Translations under genes and position numbers: made by a program | Assembly (NCBI GenBank): GCA_024508855.1 | Contig: JANINJ010000017.1 | Span: forward strand, 1-57,491 | DNA: 57,491 bases | Source of the DNA: Xanthobacteraceae bacterium | GTDB taxonomy: Bacteria; Pseudomonadota; Alphaproteobacteria; Rhizobiales; Xanthobacteraceae | Direction: 5' to 3' | Shown here: piece by piece, positions 34,832 to 44,736 of the stretch | Layout of the letters: each line of letters begins with the position of its first letter | Numbering within the stretch: the stretch's first letter is position 1 | The notes under the pieces: model-generated | Told to the model about the DNA's origin: nothing | Seen by the model: the letters and a program-made list of their open reading frames with translations, nothing else | The model's database searches: none

Positions 34832-36325
34832 TCAAGCCCGAACCCGCTCGCCGCGCAGGCTGGCCAATTCCACCGGACGGTCGGGAATCGCAATCCGGAA
34901 GGTCGCACCGATGGTGCCTTCCACCAGATGAATGTCGCCACCGTGTGCACGCACCAGTTCCGCCGCGATGGCGAGGCCGAGACCGGTGCCGCCGGCGCGG
35001 TCCGACGCCTGGAATGCCTCGAACAGGTGATTGCGCGCCTTCAGCGGCACACCCGGACCGGTATCCGAGACCTCGATGACCGTGACGCTGCCCTCGCGGC
35101 GCCCCGTGACCCGGATTTGTTCGGGGGCAATGTCGCTCTTGGTCTGGCTTTCCAGCGCCTGCGCCGCGTTACGCACCAGATTGAGCAAAATCCGGAACAA
35201 TTGATCCGGATCGGCATCGATCATCAGCCCGCGTTCGATAGCGTTGATCCAGCCGATCGATGCATTCGAGCCAAGTCCGGCCGATTCGCGAACCTCGTTG
35301 ACGATCGGCTCCACCAGCACCATGCGGCGGTCGGGCTCCGCTTCCTGGGCGCGTCCATAGGAAAGCGTCGACTGGCACAACGCGATGGCGCGCTCCAGCG
35401 ATCGCATCAACTTCGGCGCAAATCGCTGCACCCGCGGTTCCGGCACGCTCGCCAGTTGATCGGACAACAGCTGCGACGACGCCAGCATGTTGCGCAGGTC
35501 GTGGTTGATCTTCGAGACCGCGAGACCCAGCGCCGCGAGCCTGCTCTTCTGATGCAGCATCGACACCAGATCACGCTGCATGTCGGACAATTCACGCTCG
35601 GCAACGCCGATCTCGTCGCCGCGGTCCGAGGGTGCAATGATGCTCGCCGAGCTTTCCGGATTCTGATGGAATCCGACCATGTTGGCCGTCAGGCGGCGCA
35701 TCGGCCGCACGAACAGGAAATGCAGGGCCAGATAGACCAGCGCCGCCGTGAGGACGGCAATTCCGAGCGAAAACAGCAGCAAGTTGCGGGAAAACCGGTA
35801 CATCGACTGGCGTAGCGGCTTTTCGTCGACCACGACTTCGATGAACTGCGCGCCATAAGGCGCCGGCCCAATAATGCGGATGGTTTCGTTGCCACTTTCC
35901 AGCATGGTTTCGAAGGCGCCGATCATTGCCGACCAGGCCGTCATGCTGCGCATGTCGACGTCGTGATCGACGGACGACGGCAGATCGGCGCTAGCGAGGA
36001 GGCGCCGCTGCTGGCCCATCTTGATGGCTACGGCCCGTGCCCCGATACTGTTCAGAATCTGTCGGGCCAGCGAATCCGGCACCATGCCGCTGGGCGCAGC
36101 GTCCAGCACCAGGGCTGCGGTATTGGCGGCCGCGATCCGGTCGTTGAGGCGGTTCATCCGGAAATTGGCGATGGCCGGCACGTAGATCAGCACTTCCGCG
36201 ATCATCACCAGCGGAATGGTCAGAAGCAGCAGCTTTCCGGACAGACCGAGCCGTCCCTGCGGCAACAGTCGGGACGGCCCCAACCGCTCGCTGGCCTTCG
36301 GCACGATTTCCATCTGTGATGTCAT
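34832..36325 (-). CDS. Membrane sensor histidine kinase
   Basis: This 497-aa kinase has a first membrane segment at about residues 30-50, a periplasmic domain of about 140 aa, a second segment at about 185-210 and a HAMP linker (FVRPMRRLTANMVGF). The phosphoacceptor helix carries His in SKINHDLRNMLASSQ. The ATPase domain has NLVRNAAQAL, VSDTGPGVP and GGTGLGLAIAAELVRAHGG. The H-box reads HDLRN, with Asp after His instead of Glu. No response regulator is adjacent, so it is an orphan here. Of two close ATGs, the one at 36325 has GGAAGAG directly before it. Confidence 0.88.
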   Translation of the reverse strand: MTSQMEIVPKASERLGPSRLLPQGRLGLSGKLLLLTIPLVMIAEVLIYVPAIANFRMNRLNDRIAAANTAALVLDAAPSGMVPDSLARQILNSIGARAVAIKMGQQRRLLASADLPSSVDHDVDMRSMTAWSAMIGAFETMLESGNETIRIIGPAPYGAQFIEVVVDEKPLRQSMYRFSRNLLLFSLGIAVLTAALVYLALHFLFVRPMRRLTANMVGFHQNPESSASIIAPSDRGDEIGVAERELSDMQRDLVSMLHQKSRLAALGLAVSKINHDLRNMLASSQLLSDQLASVPEPRVQRFAPKLMRSLERAIALCQSTLSYGRAQEAEPDRRMVLVEPIVNEVRESAGLGSNASIGWINAIERGLMIDADPDQLFRILLNLVRNAAQALESQTKSDIAPEQIRVTGRREGSVTVIEVSDTGPGVPLKARNHLFEAFQASDRAGGTGLGLAIAAELVRAHGGDIHLVEGTIGATFRIAIPDRPVELASLRGERVRA

Positions 36326-36456
36326 CTCTTCCAAGGTGCGTCCGGCCCGAAACTGCGTCAAATTACCGATCGATCATGTTCCGATCCAGCGGCCGGGCCG
36401 ATCGTCGCATCGATCGCGAGAGTTCCCGAAACTGAACGGAACCAACTGGATCCCGA

Positions 36457-36885
36457 TTAAAGCTTCACCGCACTTATACTGCCGAGGACATCCTTGACGA
36501 TCGAGGAATTGGCGGCAATCTCGTAAAGTACCACCGCAAGCGCGCCGATCAATAACAAGGAGGCCGAGACGGTCACGACAAACGCCACCCACGACGTCCT
36601 GGCCCCACCGAAGAGGATCAGTTCGAGATAGCCGGCCGTCAACCACGAGAACGACGCGAATATCGCGATCGACAGGGCGACGAAATAGAGCGTGACCACC
36701 ACGAGGCAGATATAGGTCAGGCTGAGCTCCGGCTCGATATGCGTGAGCCAGTAAATGCCCAGCAGCGAAAGCGGCCCGATGAACACCATTCGGGCAAGCA
36801 CGCTGATATAGTCGGACAGCCGCTTCGTGTTGTCGAAGGACTGTGAAATGTCCGGCGGGAACAGGCGGGCGAGCAGATCCTTCAT
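36457..36885 (-). CDS. Small multi-pass membrane protein, unknown
   Basis: This is a 142-aa protein. A polar start of about 30 residues is followed by four hydrophobic segments at about residues 33-50, 55-80, 85-100 and 103-125. It lies 131 bp upstream of the sensor kinase gene on the same strand and may be cotranscribed with it. I recognise no family. The ATG at 36885 is chosen because upstream codons give an Arg-rich, unlikely extension. Confidence 0.65.
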   Translation of the reverse strand: MKDLLARLFPPDISQSFDNTKRLSDYISVLARMVFIGPLSLLGIYWLTHIEPELSLTYICLVVVTLYFVALSIAIFASFSWLTAGYLELILFGGARTSWVAFVVTVSASLLLIGALAVVLYEIAANSSIVKDVLGSISAVKL

Positions 36886-36952
36886 GGGTATGTCCCGATG
36901 TGCGGGACGTCCAGTAACGATTCGCGGTCCGCGCCGCAATCAGTTCGGCTCG

Positions 36953-37103
36953 TCATTGCGGGACTTGACCCGCCTGCGGGGCCGAAGCCCCTGCGGCGCG
37001 GCGTAGGCCCGGCAGTCCGTCCGCTCTTCGAAAGGTGGAGTGCTGCGAGCAAACCAACCGGCCGGTGCGCGATTGTCCGCCATAACCATTTGACCTGCAA
37101 TGA
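36953..37103. repeat. Palindromic dispersed element
   Basis: Imperfect terminal arms TCATTGCGGGACTTGACC (from 36953) and its near-complement ending at 37103 (TGACCTGCAATGA) bound about 150 bp with further internal GC dyads. It resembles the dispersed palindromic elements of Bradyrhizobium relatives. It sits upstream of rpmH and of the divergent small membrane protein. Confidence 0.6.
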
Positions 37104-37167
37104 AAAACGGCCTTGAATCGGGACGATGGCACCAGTCGCCGGAATGGGCGCGAAATCGATCGAAAGA

Positions 37168-37196
37168 TTGACGATGCCGCCGGCCTCCCGTATAAG
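37168..37196 (+). promoter_or_regulatory. rpmH-rnpA promoter
   Basis: TTGACG (37168-37173) and TATAAG (37191-37196) are separated by exactly 17 bases. They lie 137 bp upstream of the rpmH start, with no other gene between. Confidence 0.7.
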
Positions 37197-37332
37197 CCGC
37201 GCCAACTGTCCGCGATAACCCGGTTTGACCGGGAGGCGGCTCGTTTGGGCCGAAGGCGGCTCGGATTTGAGCCAGCAATCGTGGATTTACCTCAATAGCT
37301 TGGCGAATTGCCCGGTCAGCGGAGAACGACCC

Positions 37333-37467
37333 GTGAAACGGACCTATCAACCCAGTAAATTGGTGCGCAAGCGCCGTCACGGATTCCGCGCTCGTCTTGC
37401 GACCACCGGCGGCCGGAAAGTTCTCGCTGCACGCCGTGCTCGCGGACGGAAGCGCCTGAGCGCCTGA
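37333..37467 (+). CDS. rpmH: 50S ribosomal protein L34
   Basis: This is the full 44-aa L34. The sequence from [20 protein letters not shown] to the end KRLSA is the family pattern. The start is GTG, with GGAGAACGAC before it. It lies 23 bp before rnpA, the classic rpmH-rnpA pairing. The reading frame is open further upstream, but the extra residues are not L34. Confidence 0.97.
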   Translation: MKRTYQPSKLVRKRRHGFRARLATTGGRKVLAARRARGRKRLSA

Positions 37468-37490
37468 ACGGCCCTTTACAGGACCTCATT

Positions 37491-37832
37491 ATGGATCGGT
37501 TGAGGCAGCGAGCGGACTTTCTCGCCGTTGCCGGTGCGGCGCGGGCAGCGAGTCCCGCGTTCGTGGTGCAGCGCCGTGCGCGCAATGACGATGGACCGAT
37601 ACGGGTCGGCTTCACAGTCTCCAAAAAGGTGGGCACCGCGACCGAACGCAACCGTGTTCGCCGCAGGCTTCGCGAATTGGTGAAGCGGCTCGACGCCGTA
37701 TCAATGCGTCCCCACAGTGATTATGTGCTAGTCGGCCGTCGGACAGCGCTGAGCCGCGGCTTTGCGATCATGCTCGACGACTTGCGCGTGGCTCTCAACC
37801 GCCTTGAGCGGCAGGCGCCGGCACATTCGTGA
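37491..37832 (+). CDS. rnpA: Ribonuclease P protein component
   Basis: This 113-aa basic protein assists the RNase P RNA in maturing tRNA 5' ends. The RNR signature is visible as ATERNRVRRRLRELVKRL at about residues 50-67, with the earlier FTVSKKVG loop. It is cotranscribed with rpmH upstream and yidC downstream (71 bp). Confidence 0.96.
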   Translation: MDRLRQRADFLAVAGAARAASPAFVVQRRARNDDGPIRVGFTVSKKVGTATERNRVRRRLRELVKRLDAVSMRPHSDYVLVGRRTALSRGFAIMLDDLRVALNRLERQAPAHS

Positions 37833-37903
37833 CATCAAACCTTCGCCATCGACGGGCTATCGCCCTCAATCAGCAACCCGGCCAGAATGACGAGACCTGA
37901 ACG

Positions 37904-39787
37904 ATGACCGACAACCGCAACACCATTATCGCCGTCATCCTGTCCGGTCTCGTGCTGATCGGGTGGCAGTATTTCTTCAACATTCCGCAAATGGAAAAGC
38001 AGCGCGCCGCCGAGCACGCGCAGAGCGAACTCGCCAAGAATGCGGCGTCACCGGCACCAGCTGCGAATCCATCCGCTGCAAATCCATCCGGTACTGCAAC
38101 GAGCACTCCGCCGGCCGCGCCGGGCACCGCGCCGACGGTCAATCAGCCCGCCGCCACAACGACCGTCGTCAGCCGCGACGCCGCGATTGCCGCATCACCA
38201 CGCATCAAGATCGAAACCCCGCGACTGAATGGCAGCATTTCCCTCAAGGGCGCGCGCATCGACGACCTGTCGCTCGTGCAATATCGTGACACCGTCGACC
38301 CGACCTCGCCCGCTATTGTGCTGTTTTCGCCGTCCGGCACGTCGGAGCCTTATTACGCCGAGTTCGGATGGGTCGCGGCCAGCGGCTCGAACACCAAAAT
38401 TCCCGATCAGAACACGCCGTGGCAGCAGGACGGCAGCGGCAGCCTGACCCCCGATCATCCGGTGACATTGAAGTGGGATAACGGCGAAGGCCTCACCTTC
38501 AGCCGGACCATTTCGATCGACGATCGCTATCTGTTTTCGATCAAGGACGATGTTGCCAATACCGGCAACGCACCGGTCACGCTCTACCCGTTTGCCCTGA
38601 TCTCGCGGCACGGCACCCCGCATGTCTCAGGCTACTACATCCTGCATGAAGGTCTGGTCGGCTATCTCGGCGACCAGGGACTGCAGGAATACAGCTACAA
38701 GAAGATCGGCGAAGCCAAGTCTGTGAACTTCAAGGTCACCAACGGCTGGCTCGGCATTACCGATAAATACTGGGCCTCCGCGCTTCTGCCCGATACCGAT
38801 GCGGCCCTGCAGGCCCGCTTCTCGTCGAGCACGATCGGCACGACGCCGACTTACCAGACCGACTATCTCGAGAACCCGCAGACCGTCGCGCCGGGCGCAA
38901 AAGGAACGGCGAATGCCAGGCTGTTCGCCGGCGCCAAGGAAGCCGGCGTGGTCGGCATCAATTTTCCGATCGGCGGTCTCGGCGGCTACAACAAGCAGCT
39001 GAACCTCAACCATTTCGATCTGCTGATCGACTGGGGTTGGTTCTACTTCATCACCAAGCCGATGTTCCTCGCCATCGACTTCTTCTCCCGACTGGTCGGC
39101 AACTTCGGCGTCGCCATCCTGCTGGTGACGGTGCTGGTGAAGCTCATCTTCTTCCCGCTGGCAAACAAGTCCTACGCCTCGATGGCAAAGATGAAGGCGT
39201 TGCAGCCGCAGCTGGCAGCACTGAAAGAGCGCTTCCCCGACGACAAGATGAAGCAGCAACAGGAGATGATGGAAATCTACAAGAAGGAGAAGATCAATCC
39301 GGTCGCCGGTTGTCTTCCCGTCGCCTTGCAGATTCCGGTATTTTTCTCGCTCTACAAGGTGCTGTTCATCACCATCGAAATGCGGCATGCGCCGTTCTTC
39401 GGATGGATCAAGGATTTGTCTGCGCCCGATCCGACCAATCTGTTCACGCTGTTCGGCATGTTCCACTATGACCCGACCCACATCCCGTTGATCGGGCCTC
39501 ATCTGATGCTCGGCATCTGGCCGATCATCATGGGCATCACGATGTGGTTCCAGATGAAGCTCAATCCGACCCCGCCGGACCCGACCCAGAAGATGATCTT
39601 CGACTGGATGCCGCTGATCTTCACCTTCATGCTGGCATCGTTCCCGGCGGGTCTCGTGATCTACTGGGCGTGGAACAATACGCTGTCGGTTCTGCAGCAG
39701 AGCTACATCATGCGCCGCAACGGCGTAAAGGTGGAGCTGCTCGACAACGTCAAGGCGACGTTCCTGGGATCGAAGAAGACGACCTAG
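37904..39787 (+). CDS. yidC: Membrane protein insertase YidC
   Basis: This 627-aa inner-membrane insertase works alone or with SecYEG. An N-terminal membrane anchor (residues about 7-25) and an Ala/Pro linker precede the large periplasmic beta-domain. The five-helix insertase core runs from about residue 375 to 600: FFSRLVGNFGVAILLVTVLVK, the cytoplasmic hairpin SYASMAKMKALQPQLAALKERF, and the characteristic Arg-containing helix and FNPxxGCLP-type motif (INPVAGCLPVALQIPVF). It has the normal length for the Gram-negative type. Confidence 0.97.
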   Translation: MTDNRNTIIAVILSGLVLIGWQYFFNIPQMEKQRAAEHAQSELAKNAASPAPAANPSAANPSGTATSTPPAAPGTAPTVNQPAATTTVVSRDAAIAASPRIKIETPRLNGSISLKGARIDDLSLVQYRDTVDPTSPAIVLFSPSGTSEPYYAEFGWVAASGSNTKIPDQNTPWQQDGSGSLTPDHPVTLKWDNGEGLTFSRTISIDDRYLFSIKDDVANTGNAPVTLYPFALISRHGTPHVSGYYILHEGLVGYLGDQGLQEYSYKKIGEAKSVNFKVTNGWLGITDKYWASALLPDTDAALQARFSSSTIGTTPTYQTDYLENPQTVAPGAKGTANARLFAGAKEAGVVGINFPIGGLGGYNKQLNLNHFDLLIDWGWFYFITKPMFLAIDFFSRLVGNFGVAILLVTVLVKLIFFPLANKSYASMAKMKALQPQLAALKERFPDDKMKQQQEMMEIYKKEKINPVAGCLPVALQIPVFFSLYKVLFITIEMRHAPFFGWIKDLSAPDPTNLFTLFGMFHYDPTHIPLIGPHLMLGIWPIIMGITMWFQMKLNPTPPDPTQKMIFDWMPLIFTFMLASFPAGLVIYWAWNNTLSVLQQSYIMRRNGVKVELLDNVKATFLGSKKTT

Positions 39788-39830
39788 ATCTCGCCGCAAC
39801 GTTTCCGGAGTGCCGGGGACATTCCACTGG

Positions 39831-39886
39831 CGTCATGCCCGGACTTGTTCCGGGCATCCAAGGTCGGGACAAGCCCGACCGTGACG
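39831..39886. repeat. REP-like palindromic unit
   Basis: Two hairpins (GCCCGGA/TCCGGGC at 39837-39855 and GGTCGGG/CCCGACC at 39862-39880) are enclosed by CGTCAT at 39831 and GTGACG ending at 39886. It lies in the yidC-engB gap, a compact form of the repeats common in this family. Confidence 0.7.
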
Positions 39887-39915
39887 GCCTTTAAGGTTAC
39901 GGGCGCAGACGAGGT

Positions 39916-40578
39916 ATGGAAGGCCTTCGCATGGACGCCGAGAACGATCTGATCGAGCAGGGCCGAAAGTTGTTCGCCGGCGACTGGCAGTTTTTCTGGG
40001 CGTCGCCGTCGATCGAAACGCTGCCGCCGATGCAAGGCATCGAAGTCGCGTTTGCCGGCCGCTCCAACGTCGGCAAATCGAGCCTTATCAATGCCCTCAC
40101 TGGCCGCAATGCGCTTGCACGCACCTCGCATACGCCGGGCCGCACCCAGGAATTGATCTTCTTCGAAGGCCCCAGGGACGGCAACCTGCGTCTGGTCGAC
40201 ATGCCCGGCTATGGCTACGCTTCGGCGCCGAAGACCAAGATCGCCTCATGGACCTCGCTGATCCATAACTTCCTGCAAGGCCGCAGCAACCTGGCGCGGA
40301 TCTATGTGCTGATCGACAGTCGCCATGGCCTCAAGGACGTCGACAATGACATTCTCAAGACACTCGACCGTTCCGCGGTCAGCTACCAGATCGTGCTGAC
40401 CAAGGCCGATCAGGTGAAGGCGTCAGAGCTTGAACAACGCATTGCTTCAACCTTGGACGCCCTCAAGGCCCATCCCGCGGCCTATCCCGAAGTCCTGACG
40501 ACGTCGTCGCGCACCGGCGCGGGCATGCCGGAGTTGCGTGCGGCGATGATCCGCCTGCTGGCGGAGCGTGGCGCATGA
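39916..40578 (+). CDS. engB: Ribosome biogenesis GTPase YihA/YsxC/EngB
   Basis: This 220-aa GTPase is needed for 50S assembly. G1 is GRSNVGKSSLINALTG, the G2 Thr is in TSHTPGRTQ, G3 is DMPGYGYA and G4 is TKAD. A second ATG at 39931 would remove 5 residues; both have acceptable ribosome sites. Its stop overlaps the start of the DUF423 gene (ATGA). Confidence 0.95.
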   Translation: MEGLRMDAENDLIEQGRKLFAGDWQFFWASPSIETLPPMQGIEVAFAGRSNVGKSSLINALTGRNALARTSHTPGRTQELIFFEGPRDGNLRLVDMPGYGYASAPKTKIASWTSLIHNFLQGRSNLARIYVLIDSRHGLKDVDNDILKTLDRSAVSYQIVLTKADQVKASELEQRIASTLDALKAHPAAYPEVLTTSSRTGAGMPELRAAMIRLLAERGA

Positions 40579-40955
40579 CGCGCACCGGAATCGCCCGCAT
40601 TCTCGCTGCGTTTGCAGGGCTCATGGGAGCGGCAGGCGTCGCACTCGCGGCAATGGCCGCCCACCTGCCCGACGCCGCGCGCCTGGGCTCCGCGTCGTCG
40701 ATGCTGCTGTTTCATGCCGCCGCGGTCTTGGCGGTTCTGGCGCTAACGGGACGCCGTGTCCTGCATGACCGGATCGGCCTCGCGGCATCCTGCGCCATGG
40801 TTATCGGCGTCTTGCTGTTCGCCGGCGATCTCACTCTGCGGCAGTTTGCCGGATACAGCCTGTTTCCGATGGCGGCACCGACCGGTGGCACGCTCCTGAT
40901 CGCAAGCTGGTTGGTGGTGGCGTTGGCGGCGGCATGGCCGCCCCGCGCGCCATAA
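40575..40955 (+). CDS. DUF423 membrane protein
   Basis: This 126-aa protein has four membrane segments and the DUF423 pattern: an early LMGAAGVALAAMAAH, then LFHAAAVLAVLAL, then GVLLFAGDLTLRQFAG, ending FPMAAPTGGTLLIASW. The family is uncharacterised. It overlaps engB by 4 bp and is 68 bp before argB, so the run from engB may be one transcript. Confidence 0.85.
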   Translation: MTRTGIARILAAFAGLMGAAGVALAAMAAHLPDAARLGSASSMLLFHAAAVLAVLALTGRRVLHDRIGLAASCAMVIGVLLFAGDLTLRQFAGYSLFPMAAPTGGTLLIASWLVVALAAAWPPRAP

Positions 40956-41023
40956 CACGCTTTGCGCCGCGCCAGCCAATCGGCTAGAACGCGGCCACGC
41001 CGCGCAAAACGAGACCACCCGAC

Positions 41024-41920
41024 ATGACCGACGCGTCCAATATCAGCCCGCTCGAGCAAGCCCGCATCCTGTCCGAAGCGCTGCCGCATATGCAGCAGTA
41101 CGATGAGGAAACGATCGTCATCAAGTATGGCGGCCACGCCATGGGTGCCGAGAATGTGGCGCGCGATTTTGCCCGCGACATCGTCCTGCTCGAACAGACC
41201 GCGATCAATCCGGTGGTGGTGCATGGTGGCGGACCGCAGATCGCCACCATGCTGCAGCGGCTAGGCATCAAGTCGGAATTCGCTGCGGGGCTCCGCATCA
41301 CCGACGCCGCGACGATCGAGATCGTCGAGATGGTTCTCGCGGGCTCGATCAACAAGCAGCTCGTCGGCTACATCAACGAAGCCGGCGGCAAGGCCGTCGG
41401 CCTCTGCGGCAAGGACGGCAACATGGTGCGGGCGTCGAAAGTGACGCGCAGCATGGTCGATCCGGATTCCAATATCGAGAAGGTAGTCGATCTCGGCTTC
41501 GTCGGCGAACCCGAAAAGGTCGATCTCACGCTGCTCAATCAGTTGATCGGCCACGAACTGATTCCCGTACTCGCACCGCTCGCAACTTCCGCCACCGGCC
41601 AGACTTTCAACGTCAATGCCGACACCTTCGCGGGCGCCGTCGCCGGCGCGCTGAAGGCCAAGCGATTGCTGTTGCTCACCGACGTGCCGGGCGTACTCGA
41701 CAAGTCGAAGAAACTTATTCCTGAATTATCGATCAAGGACGCGCGCAAGCTGATCGCCGATGGCACCATTTCCGGCGGCATGATCCCGAAGGTCGAGACC
41801 TGCATCTATTCGCTCGAACAGGGCGTCGAAGGCGTCGTCATCATCGACGGCAAGACGCCGCATGCGGTGCTGCTCGAACTCTTCACCAATCAGGGCACCG
41901 GCACGCTGATCCACAAGTAA
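41024..41920 (+). CDS. argB: Acetylglutamate kinase
   Basis: This 298-aa enzyme phosphorylates N-acetylglutamate in arginine synthesis. The phosphate-binding loops are IKYGGHAMG near residue 33 and VVHGGGPQI near 66. The C-terminal [12 protein letters not shown] and [21 protein letters not shown] are typical. The length and N-terminal helix ([17 protein letters not shown]) fit the arginine-inhibited hexameric type. The nucleotidase gene follows after 6 bp. Confidence 0.97.
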   Translation: MTDASNISPLEQARILSEALPHMQQYDEETIVIKYGGHAMGAENVARDFARDIVLLEQTAINPVVVHGGGPQIATMLQRLGIKSEFAAGLRITDAATIEIVEMVLAGSINKQLVGYINEAGGKAVGLCGKDGNMVRASKVTRSMVDPDSNIEKVVDLGFVGEPEKVDLTLLNQLIGHELIPVLAPLATSATGQTFNVNADTFAGAVAGALKAKRLLLLTDVPGVLDKSKKLIPELSIKDARKLIADGTISGGMIPKVETCIYSLEQGVEGVVIIDGKTPHAVLLELFTNQGTGTLIHK

Positions 41921-41926
41921 GACGCG

Positions 41927-42634
41927 ATGAACGCCACGACGCAACGACCAACCCGGCGTTTCAACCATGTCGATACATGGGTGTTCGACCTCGACAACAC
42001 GCTGTATCCGCATCACGTCAACCTGTGGCAGCAGGTCGACGCGCGGATCGGCGAATACATCGGCAACTTCCTGAAGGTGGATGCCGTCGAGGCCCGGCGC
42101 ATTCAGAAGGATTACTACAAGCGCTACGGCACCAGCATGCGCGGCATGATGACCGAGCATGGCGCCTCCGCCGACGACTTCCTCGCCTACGTGCACCAGA
42201 TCGATCATTCGCCGCTGCAACCGAACCCGGCGATGGGCGCAGCGATTGCCCGCCTTCCCGGCCGCAAGCTGATCCTCACCAACGGCTCGACCGATCACGC
42301 CGGCAAGGTGCTGGAGCGGCTCGGCTTCCCGGAGCACTTCGAGGCGGTGTTCGACATTGTCGCCGCCGAACTGGAGCCCAAGCCGGCGCCGCAAACCTAT
42401 CGCCGCTTCCTCGATCTGCATCGGGTCGACCCCGGCCGCGCCGCAATGTTCGAAGATCTCGCACGCAACCTCACCGTTCCGCACGGCCTCGGCATGACCA
42501 CCGTGCTGGTGGTGCCCGACGGCACGCAGGAGGTGATCCGCGAGGACTGGGAGATGGAGGGTCGCGATGCGGCCCATGTCGACCACGTCACCGATGACCT
42601 GGCAGGTTTTCTGACGCGGATCGCCACGGCCTGA
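41927..42634 (+). CDS. Pyrimidine 5'-nucleotidase-type HAD hydrolase
   Basis: This 235-aa HAD phosphatase is of the SDT1/pyrimidine nucleotidase family. Motif I is WVFDLDNTLYPHHVNLW, motif II is LTNGSTDHAGK, the motif III Lys is in ELEPKPAPQTYRRFL, and motif IV is FEDLARNLTVPHGLGM. It would dephosphorylate pyrimidine nucleoside monophosphates or related substrates. It lies 6 bp after argB and 93 bp before dapD, a conserved order in this group. Confidence 0.88.
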   Translation: MNATTQRPTRRFNHVDTWVFDLDNTLYPHHVNLWQQVDARIGEYIGNFLKVDAVEARRIQKDYYKRYGTSMRGMMTEHGASADDFLAYVHQIDHSPLQPNPAMGAAIARLPGRKLILTNGSTDHAGKVLERLGFPEHFEAVFDIVAAELEPKPAPQTYRRFLDLHRVDPGRAAMFEDLARNLTVPHGLGMTTVLVVPDGTQEVIREDWEMEGRDAAHVDHVTDDLAGFLTRIATA

Positions 42635-42727
42635 TAGGCGCGCCATACCGCGCCCGACCTTGACTCTCCCGCGTCGAATCCCGACAAAAGCGTCCGCTCG
42701 CTCCACGTCACGTTCAAGGAATTCCCG

Positions 42728-43573
42728 ATGTCTTTGCAGGCCCTCGAATCCACCATCAATGGCGCTTTCGATGCGCGCGATACCGTCACCGCCGCCACCA
42801 AGGGCGAAATCCGTGACGCGGTCGATCATGCCCTCGATCTGCTCGATAAAGGCGAGGCTCGCGTGGCGCAACGCGAGGCCAGCGGCAAATGGCAGGTCAA
42901 CCAGTGGCTGAAGAAGGCCGTTCTGCTGTCGTTCCGGCTCAACGACATGAGCCCGATTCCCGGTGGCCCGGGCGGCGCATCGTGGTGGGACAAGGTGCCG
43001 TCGAAATTCGAAGGTTGGGGCGAGAACCGTTTCCGCGAGGCCGGCTTCCGCTCGGTGCCGGGTGCGATCGTGCGCCGCTCGGCCTTTATCGCCAGGAACG
43101 TCGTGCTGATGCCGTCGTTCGTCAATCTCGGCGCCTATGTCGACGAGAGCACGATGGTCGACACCTGGTCCACCGTTGGCTCCTGCGCGCAGATCGGCAA
43201 GCGCGTGCACATCTCCGGTGGCGTCGGCATCGGCGGCGTGCTGGAGCCGTTGCAGGCCGGCCCCGTCATCATCGAGGACGACTGCTTCATCGGCGCGCGC
43301 TCGGAAGTCGCCGAAGGCGTCATCGTCCGCAAGGGCGCGGTGCTTGCCATGGGTGTATTCCTCGGCGCCTCGACCAAGATCGTCGATCGCGAGACTGGCG
43401 AAACCTTCGTCGGCGAAGTGCCGGAATATTCCGTCGTGGTGCCGGGCGCACTGCCCGGCAAGCCGATGAAGAACGGCCAGATCGGTCCCTCGACCGCTTG
43501 CGCGGTGATCATGAAGCGCGTCGACGAACGTACCCGTTCGAAAACCAGCATCAACGAATTGCTGCGCGACTGA
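42728..43573 (+). CDS. dapD: Tetrahydrodipicolinate N-succinyltransferase
   Basis: This 281-aa enzyme transfers succinyl from succinyl-CoA to tetrahydrodipicolinate in lysine and diaminopimelate synthesis. A left-handed beta-helix of hexapeptide repeats follows the N-terminal helices ([40 protein letters not shown]). The stop overlaps the ATG of dapE (TGATG), coupling the two steps. Confidence 0.97.
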   Translation: MSLQALESTINGAFDARDTVTAATKGEIRDAVDHALDLLDKGEARVAQREASGKWQVNQWLKKAVLLSFRLNDMSPIPGGPGGASWWDKVPSKFEGWGENRFREAGFRSVPGAIVRRSAFIARNVVLMPSFVNLGAYVDESTMVDTWSTVGSCAQIGKRVHISGGVGIGGVLEPLQAGPVIIEDDCFIGARSEVAEGVIVRKGAVLAMGVFLGASTKIVDRETGETFVGEVPEYSVVVPGALPGKPMKNGQIGPSTACAVIMKRVDERTRSKTSINELLRD

Positions 43574-44736
43574 TGTCGAACGACGCGCTCAGCATCGCTC
43601 AGGACTTGCTGCGCTGTCCGTCAGTGACGCCGACGGATGCAGGCGCGCTGGGCGTGCTGGAAGCGCGATTGAAAGACGCCGGCTTCGAGGTTCATCGCGT
43701 GACCTTCAGCGAAGAAGGCACCGCCGACATCGACAATCTCTATGCCCGGATCGGCAGCGGTGCGCCGCATATCAGCTTCGCCGGGCACACCGACGTGGTT
43801 CCCGCGGGCGACGAAGCCGCGTGGACACACGGCGCATTCTCGGGCGACGTCAAGGACGGCTATCTCTATGGCCGCGGCGCAGTCGACATGAAAGGCGGCA
43901 TCGCCTGCAGCGTTGCCGCGACGCTCGACTATCTTGCCGCGCACGGCGGCAAGCCGCCGAAGGACGGTTCGATCTCGTTCCTGATTACGGGCGATGAGGA
44001 AGCCATCGCGGTCAACGGCACCGTCAAGCTGATGCAATGGGCGGCTGCGCGCGGCGAGAAGTTCGATCACTGCGTGTTGGGCGAACCCAGCAATGTCGAG
44101 GAGATGGGCGACTGCATCAAGGTCGGCCGTCGCGGTTCGCAGTCGGGCACGTTGATCGTCGACGGCATTCAGGGTCACGTCGCCTATCCGCATCGCGCCG
44201 CGAACCCGGTGCCGGATATCGCCGCGCTGATCGTGGCGTTGAACGGCGAGCCGCTCGATCAGGGTAGTGCGCATTTTCAGGCATCGAATCTCGAATTCAC
44301 CTCGGTCGATGTCGGCAACGCTGCGAGCAACGTCATCCCGGCCCAGGCGCGGGCCAAATTCAACATCCGATATAACGATCATCACACGCAGGAATCGCTG
44401 CGCGCGCTGATCGAAGCACGCGTGGCTAAAGCCTGCGGCAACCGAATCCGCGCCCGCGTCGAATGGGAGCCGTCGAACGCTGACGTCTTCATCACCAAGC
44501 CCGGCGCGTTCACCGATCTTGTCGTCGCGGCCATCGAGGAAGTGACCGGCCGCAAGCCGGACCTCAATACCGGCGGCGGCACCTCCGATGCGCGCTTTAT
44601 CACGCACTACTGCCCAGTGATCGAATTCGGCCTAGTCGGCCAGACCATGCATCAGGTGGACGAGCGAACGCCGGTCGCCGATCTCGAAAAGCTCACCAAG
44701 ATATATCGTGGCGTTCTGGATCGCTATTTCGCATGA
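43573..44736 (+). CDS. dapE: Succinyl-diaminopimelate desuccinylase
   Basis: This 387-aa M20 metallohydrolase removes succinate from N-succinyl-diaminopimelate. Zinc ligands are visible in [13 protein letters not shown] (His), [11 protein letters not shown] (Asp), [13 protein letters not shown] (catalytic Glu pair) and the C-terminal [12 protein letters not shown] (His). The dimerisation domain lies in the middle. It overlaps dapD at its start and the nucleosidase gene at its end (ATGA), one tight operon. Confidence 0.96.
   Translation: MSNDALSIAQDLLRCPSVTPTDAGALGVLEARLKDAGFEVHRVTFSEEGTADIDNLYARIGSGAPHISFAGHTDVVPAGDEAAWTHGAFSGDVKDGYLYGRGAVDMKGGIACSVAATLDYLAAHGGKPPKDGSISFLITGDEEAIAVNGTVKLMQWAAARGEKFDHCVLGEPSNVEEMGDCIKVGRRGSQSGTLIVDGIQGHVAYPHRAANPVPDIAALIVALNGEPLDQGSAHFQASNLEFTSVDVGNAASNVIPAQARAKFNIRYNDHHTQESLRALIEARVAKACGNRIRARVEWEPSNADVFITKPGAFTDLVVAAIEEVTGRKPDLNTGGGTSDARFITHYCPVIEFGLVGQTMHQVDERTPVADLEKLTKIYRGVLDRYFA

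Noticed and set aside
41726-43210. A 494-codon minus-strand frame over argB, the nucleotidase and dapD
   Set aside because: It crosses three real genes and has no recognisable domain.
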